Of a stretch of 6,777 bases of DNA, positions 4,799 through 6,777 are shown piece by piece (position 1 is the first letter of the stretch; each line of letters starts with the position of its first letter). The notes beneath the pieces were generated by a model. It was not told the DNA's origin. It did no database searches and worked only from the letters and a program-made list of their open reading frames with translations. The stretch is from RGIG8748 sp045539515. GTDB lineage: Bacteria; Bacillota; Clostridia; UMGS1810. The DNA lies in the NCBI GenBank assembly GCA_045539515.1, contig JAZQFN010000068.1, positions 1 to 6,777 on the forward strand, written 5' to 3'. A program made the translations under genes and the position numbers.

Positions 4799-6049
4799 AT
4801 GGAAATTTATATAATAGTTATGGCGGCACTTGTCATTATGTCGGCATACTTCTCGGCGACGGAAACGGCGTTTTCGTCCCTTAACAAAACAAGGCTAAAA
4901 GCCATGGAAGAAAAAGGGGATAAAAGAGCAAAGCTTGCACTTAAGCTTGCGGACAACTACGATAAGCTTATCTCCACAATTCTTGTGGGCAACAACATAG
5001 TAAACATAGCCCTTGCATCTATAGGTACTGTTTTCTTTGTTAAATTTGTAACAGAAGACCAGGAAATTGCCGCCACATGGTCTACGGTGATTGTTACCGT
5101 GGTTGTTCTGGTATTCGGTGAAGTCACCCCCAAGAGCATAGCTAAAGATTCCCCGGAAAAATTCGCAATGTTTTCCGCACCTTTAATAAGGCTCTTTATA
5201 TGGATACTGGCACCTATCAACCTTATATTCAGCCTTTGGAAAAAGCTCATTGCCAAGATATTTAAGCTCGAGGGCTCTGCCAAGATGTCCCAGGAGGAAC
5301 TTGTGCTTCTGGTGGAAGAGGTTGAGCAGGAGGGTACTCTTGATACCGACGAGGGTGAGCTTATCCGTAATGCCATAGAATTTGGCGAACAGGAAGCGGA
5401 AGATATACTTATCCACAGAGTAGACATTGTGGCAGTAGATGTAGAAGAAGACAAAAACGAAATTGCAAATATATTCTTTAAAACCAAGTTTTCACGACTT
5501 GTGGTATTTGAGGAAACCATCGACAATGTAGTGGGTATCATTCACTTAAAGGACTTCTTTACCTCCGACGGTATTACGGAAAAGTCCATTAAGGAAATAA
5601 TGACCAAGCCACCCTTTATACAGAAATCCGAGAAGCTAAACGACCTTCTTAAGATTCTCCAGAAGAACAAGTCCCACATTGCCGTAGTTATAGACGAGTA
5701 CGGCGGCACACTTGGTATTGTAACCATGGAGGATATCCTTGAGGAAATCGTCGGCGAAATCTGGGACGAGCATGACGAGGTTGTGGAAACATTCCGTTCC
5801 ATAGGCAACGACGAGTACATCGTGGAATGTGGCGAAAACTTTGAAGATTTCTGCGAGTTCTTCGACATAGAAGCCGAGAGCGACAACATCTCCACCGGCG
5901 GTTGGGTTATGGAACAGCTTGGCAAAATCCCCGAAAAGGGCGATAACTTCACTTACAGTAATCTTAACATCAGAATCATTGAGACAGACTCCCACAGAGT
6001 AAGTAAGATAAAGGTTACCGTAATGGAATTAAGCGAAGAGGAAGAATAA
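4799..6049 (+). CDS. CNNM/CorC/HlyC-family membrane protein (DUF21, CBS pair, CorC_HlyC domains), putative Mg2+ transporter or exporter
   Basis: This 416-residue inner membrane protein is full length for its family. The N-terminal DUF21 transmembrane domain (about 1-155) carries SAYFSATETAFSSL (15-28), LVGNNIVNIALASIGT (62-77) and FGEVTPKSIAKDSPEKFA (106-123). These conserved Ser, Asn and Glu positions resemble those lining the cation site in CNNM/CorC structures. A CBS pair (about 200-325) contains VVIDEYGGTLGIVTMEDILEEIVGEI (296-321), typical for nucleotide or Mg-ATP sensing. The C-terminal CorC_HlyC domain (about 330-410) is followed by an acidic tail. Relatives include the staphylococcal Mg2+ exporter MpfA and CNNM proteins; many are annotated as hemolysin, with little support. 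ATG 4799 has AAGGAG (4781-4786) 12 bases upstream. Expression is likely set by the attenuated leader. The gene is monocistronic between two terminators. Confidence 0.95.
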   Translation: MEIYIIVMAALVIMSAYFSATETAFSSLNKTRLKAMEEKGDKRAKLALKLADNYDKLISTILVGNNIVNIALASIGTVFFVKFVTEDQEIAATWSTVIVTVVVLVFGEVTPKSIAKDSPEKFAMFSAPLIRLFIWILAPINLIFSLWKKLIAKIFKLEGSAKMSQEELVLLVEEVEQEGTLDTDEGELIRNAIEFGEQEAEDILIHRVDIVAVDVEEDKNEIANIFFKTKFSRLVVFEETIDNVVGIIHLKDFFTSDGITEKSIKEIMTKPPFIQKSEKLNDLLKILQKNKSHIAVVIDEYGGTLGIVTMEDILEEIVGEIWDEHDEVVETFRSIGNDEYIVECGENFEDFCEFFDIEAESDNISTGGWVMEQLGKIPEKGDNFTYSNLNIRIIETDSHRVSKIKVTVMELSEEEE

Positions 6050-6061
6050 ATTTTAAATTAT

Positions 6062-6103
6062 AACGGGTGTAAAAATTCAACCGAATTTTTACACCCGTTT
6101 TTT
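6062..6103 (+). terminator. Strong intrinsic terminator of the corC-like gene
   Basis: A perfect 17-bp stem (6062-6078 with 6083-6099; outer arm AACGGGTG, matching CACCCGTT) closes on the 4-base loop AACC. The T-tract runs from 6098 to 6103. It lies 12 bp after the stop codon of the CorC-like gene and isolates that gene from the insertion sequence downstream. Confidence 0.95.
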
Positions 6104-6108
6104 GTTAA

Positions 6109-6170
6109 TGTCTTTAGACAGTTGAGTACGCAAAGCGTACGAAACAGACAACCACCCGCTATGCGGGTGG
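6109..6170. repeat. Left-end hairpin cluster of the insertion sequence
   Basis: Three perfect hairpins follow one another. TGTCT (6109-6113) pairs with AGACA (6116-6120), and GTACGC (6126-6131) with GCGTAC (6135-6140). CCACCCGC (6152-6159) pairs with GCGGGTGG (6163-6170) on a TAT loop. The third is the strongest and is the best candidate for the subterminal hairpin bound by TnpA. The first two may lie in flanking DNA or form part of the untranslated leader that limits transposase expression. Confidence 0.7.
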
Positions 6171-6203
6171 GAAACAAAGGTTATACCAAAAAATTCCCCA
6201 ATC

Positions 6204-6212
6204 TGATACAAT
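6204..6212 (+). promoter_or_regulatory. Candidate extended -10 promoter element for tnpA
   Basis: TGATACAAT contains TACAAT (6207-6212, 5 of 6 to TATAAT) with TG one base upstream. No good -35 hexamer is present at 17 bp, which would suit the weak expression usual for transposases. It lies 40 bp before the tnpA start. Confidence 0.45.
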
Positions 6213-6252
6213 ATAGTTGTTCAAGCTTATTGCAAAAGAGAGGAGAATTTTT

Positions 6253-6714
6253 ATGGCAAACAAAACAAATAGTTTATCAAGTACGACATGGATGTGTAAA
6301 TATCACATAGTTTTTATACCGAAGTATAGAAGAAAGGCAATATATGGGCAATATCGAGAGAGTTTGCAAGAAATAATACGAACCTTGTGCAAATATAAAG
6401 GTGTAGAAATTCTTGAAGGACATATGATGCCAGACCATGTGCACTTACTATTAAGTATACCACCAAAAACAAGTGTGTCAAGTTTTATGGGATATTTGAA
6501 AGGAAAAAGTGCACTTATGATGTTTGATAAACACGCGAATTTAAAATACAAATATGGCAATAGACACTTTTGGGCAGAAGGGTACTATGTAAGCACGGTA
6601 GGACTAAATGAAGCAACAATACGAAAATATATATCTGACCAAGAAAAAAGAGATATTGCAATAGATAAGTTAAGTGTGAAAGAATATGAAGACCCTTTTA
6701 AGGGTGGCAGGTAA
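6253..6714 (+). CDS. tnpA: IS200/IS605-family Y1 (HUH) transposase TnpA
   Basis: This 153-residue single-domain HUH endonuclease cuts and rejoins single-stranded DNA at hairpin ends through a 5'-phosphotyrosine link, acting as a dimer. The HUH pair is His62 and His64 in GHMMPDHVHLLLSIPP (57-71). The catalytic tyrosine is expected at Tyr126 in IRKYISDQ, with Gln130 completing the site; GYYVSTVG (110-117) is a conserved family block. Length matches intact relatives (about 130-160), so the enzyme looks functional. The start ATG 6253 has AGGAG (6241-6245) at 7-base spacing and gives the typical short N-terminus before WMCKYHIVFIPKYRRK; the in-frame ATG at 6217 has no such site. Its codons are more A+T rich than those of the neighbouring genes, in keeping with horizontal acquisition. 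Its 3' end forms a hairpin. Confidence 0.96.
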   Translation: MANKTNSLSSTTWMCKYHIVFIPKYRRKAIYGQYRESLQEIIRTLCKYKGVEILEGHMMPDHVHLLLSIPPKTSVSSFMGYLKGKSALMMFDKHANLKYKYGNRHFWAEGYYVSTVGLNEATIRKYISDQEKRDIAIDKLSVKEYEDPFKGGR

Positions 6715-6736
6715 TACGAACGCCCTTTAAAGGGCG
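6692..6736. repeat. Right-end hairpins of the insertion sequence
   Basis: ACCCTT (6692-6697) pairs with AAGGGT (6700-6705), overlapping the last tnpA codons. CGCCCTTTAAAGGGCG (6721-6736) is a perfect 16-base palindrome. The two share a CCCTTT...AAGGG core followed by GGC, so they look like an imperfect direct repeat of one hairpin unit. The second is the likelier TnpA-bound right-end hairpin. A GNRA-like GCGAAAGC follows at 6737-6744. The remaining bases to 6777 show nothing recognisable. Confidence 0.65.
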
Positions 6737-6777
6737 GCGAAAGCGGCAAAGGCAATGGGCTTGAACAAATGTGAAAG

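Larger units (their letters stand above)
6109..6736 (+). mobile_element. IS200/IS605-family insertion sequence (IS200-like, tnpA only)
   Basis: A lone Y1 transposase gene is flanked by clustered hairpins rather than terminal inverted repeats, as expected for this single-strand-transposing family. Coordinates give the minimum element from the outermost supported hairpins; the true ends, set by a short target tetra- or pentanucleotide on the left, cannot be fixed without an empty site. No tnpB lies within the window, and only 63 bp follow the tnpA stop. The element starts directly after the terminator of the CorC-like gene and damages no recognisable gene. Confidence 0.78.

Noticed and set aside
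4957..5541. 194-codon - strand frame, very Ser/Thr-rich, inside the CorC-like gene
   Set aside because: The low-complexity composition mirrors the acidic and hydrophobic codons of the real + strand gene; no independent evidence.
6109..6170. CRISPR-like or tandem repeat array
   Set aside because: The three hairpins have different sequences and irregular spacing; there are no repeated direct units with spacers.
6122..6310. 62-codon + strand frame across the left end of the insertion sequence
   Set aside because: It overlaps hairpins and the tnpA start in another frame, with no ribosome binding site and no recognisable protein.
6715..6777. tnpB or guide-RNA region downstream of tnpA
   Set aside because: Only 63 bases remain, mostly hairpins, with no coding start and no RNA structure I can assign beyond the right end.

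Overview
The window looks like a chromosomal segment of a low-to-moderate G+C Gram-positive bacterium, most likely an uncultured gut-type clostridium (Clostridia). The evidence is the strong GGAGG-type ribosome binding sites, intrinsic terminators with U-tracts, consensus sigma-A promoters, tightly packed co-directional genes and the protein families present. All recognised genes are on the + strand.

Layout. Positions 1-180 hold the possible 3' end of an upstream reading frame (stop at 148-150), followed at once by a perfect 12-bp intrinsic terminator. From 326 to 4524 runs one compact operon: two half-length TauE/SafE (TSUP) membrane proteins overlapping by 4 nt, murD (peptidoglycan precursor synthesis), and two different M42-family metallo-aminopeptidases overlapping by 13 nt. 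Spacings of -4, +3, +10 and -13 nt argue for co-transcription and partial translational coupling.

At 4532-4560 lies a perfect extended sigma-A promoter (TTGACA, 17 bp, TATAAT, with TG one base upstream of the -10 hexamer). It drives a leader of about 230 nt before a CNNM/CorC-type membrane protein (4799-6049; DUF21, CBS pair and CorC_HlyC domains), a family tied to Mg2+ transport or export. The leader carries an unlisted 43-codon reading frame (4605-4736) that starts with an acidic run (MDSDDGD). A strong intrinsic terminator (4667-4711) is embedded inside that frame. This is the best candidate in the window for an undescribed system: a translation-dependent attenuator in which ribosome progress through a Mg2+-sensitive acidic leader peptide could decide whether the cation transporter gene is transcribed. 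The sequence elements are directly visible; the mechanism is inference.

The CorC-like gene ends in a very strong 17-bp terminator (6062-6103). Immediately after it lies an IS200/IS605-family insertion sequence with a lone Y1 transposase (tnpA, 6253-6714), flanked by hairpin-rich ends (6109-6170 on the left, 6692-6736 on the right). No tnpB and no CRISPR array are seen. The last 40 bases contain no recognisable gene.
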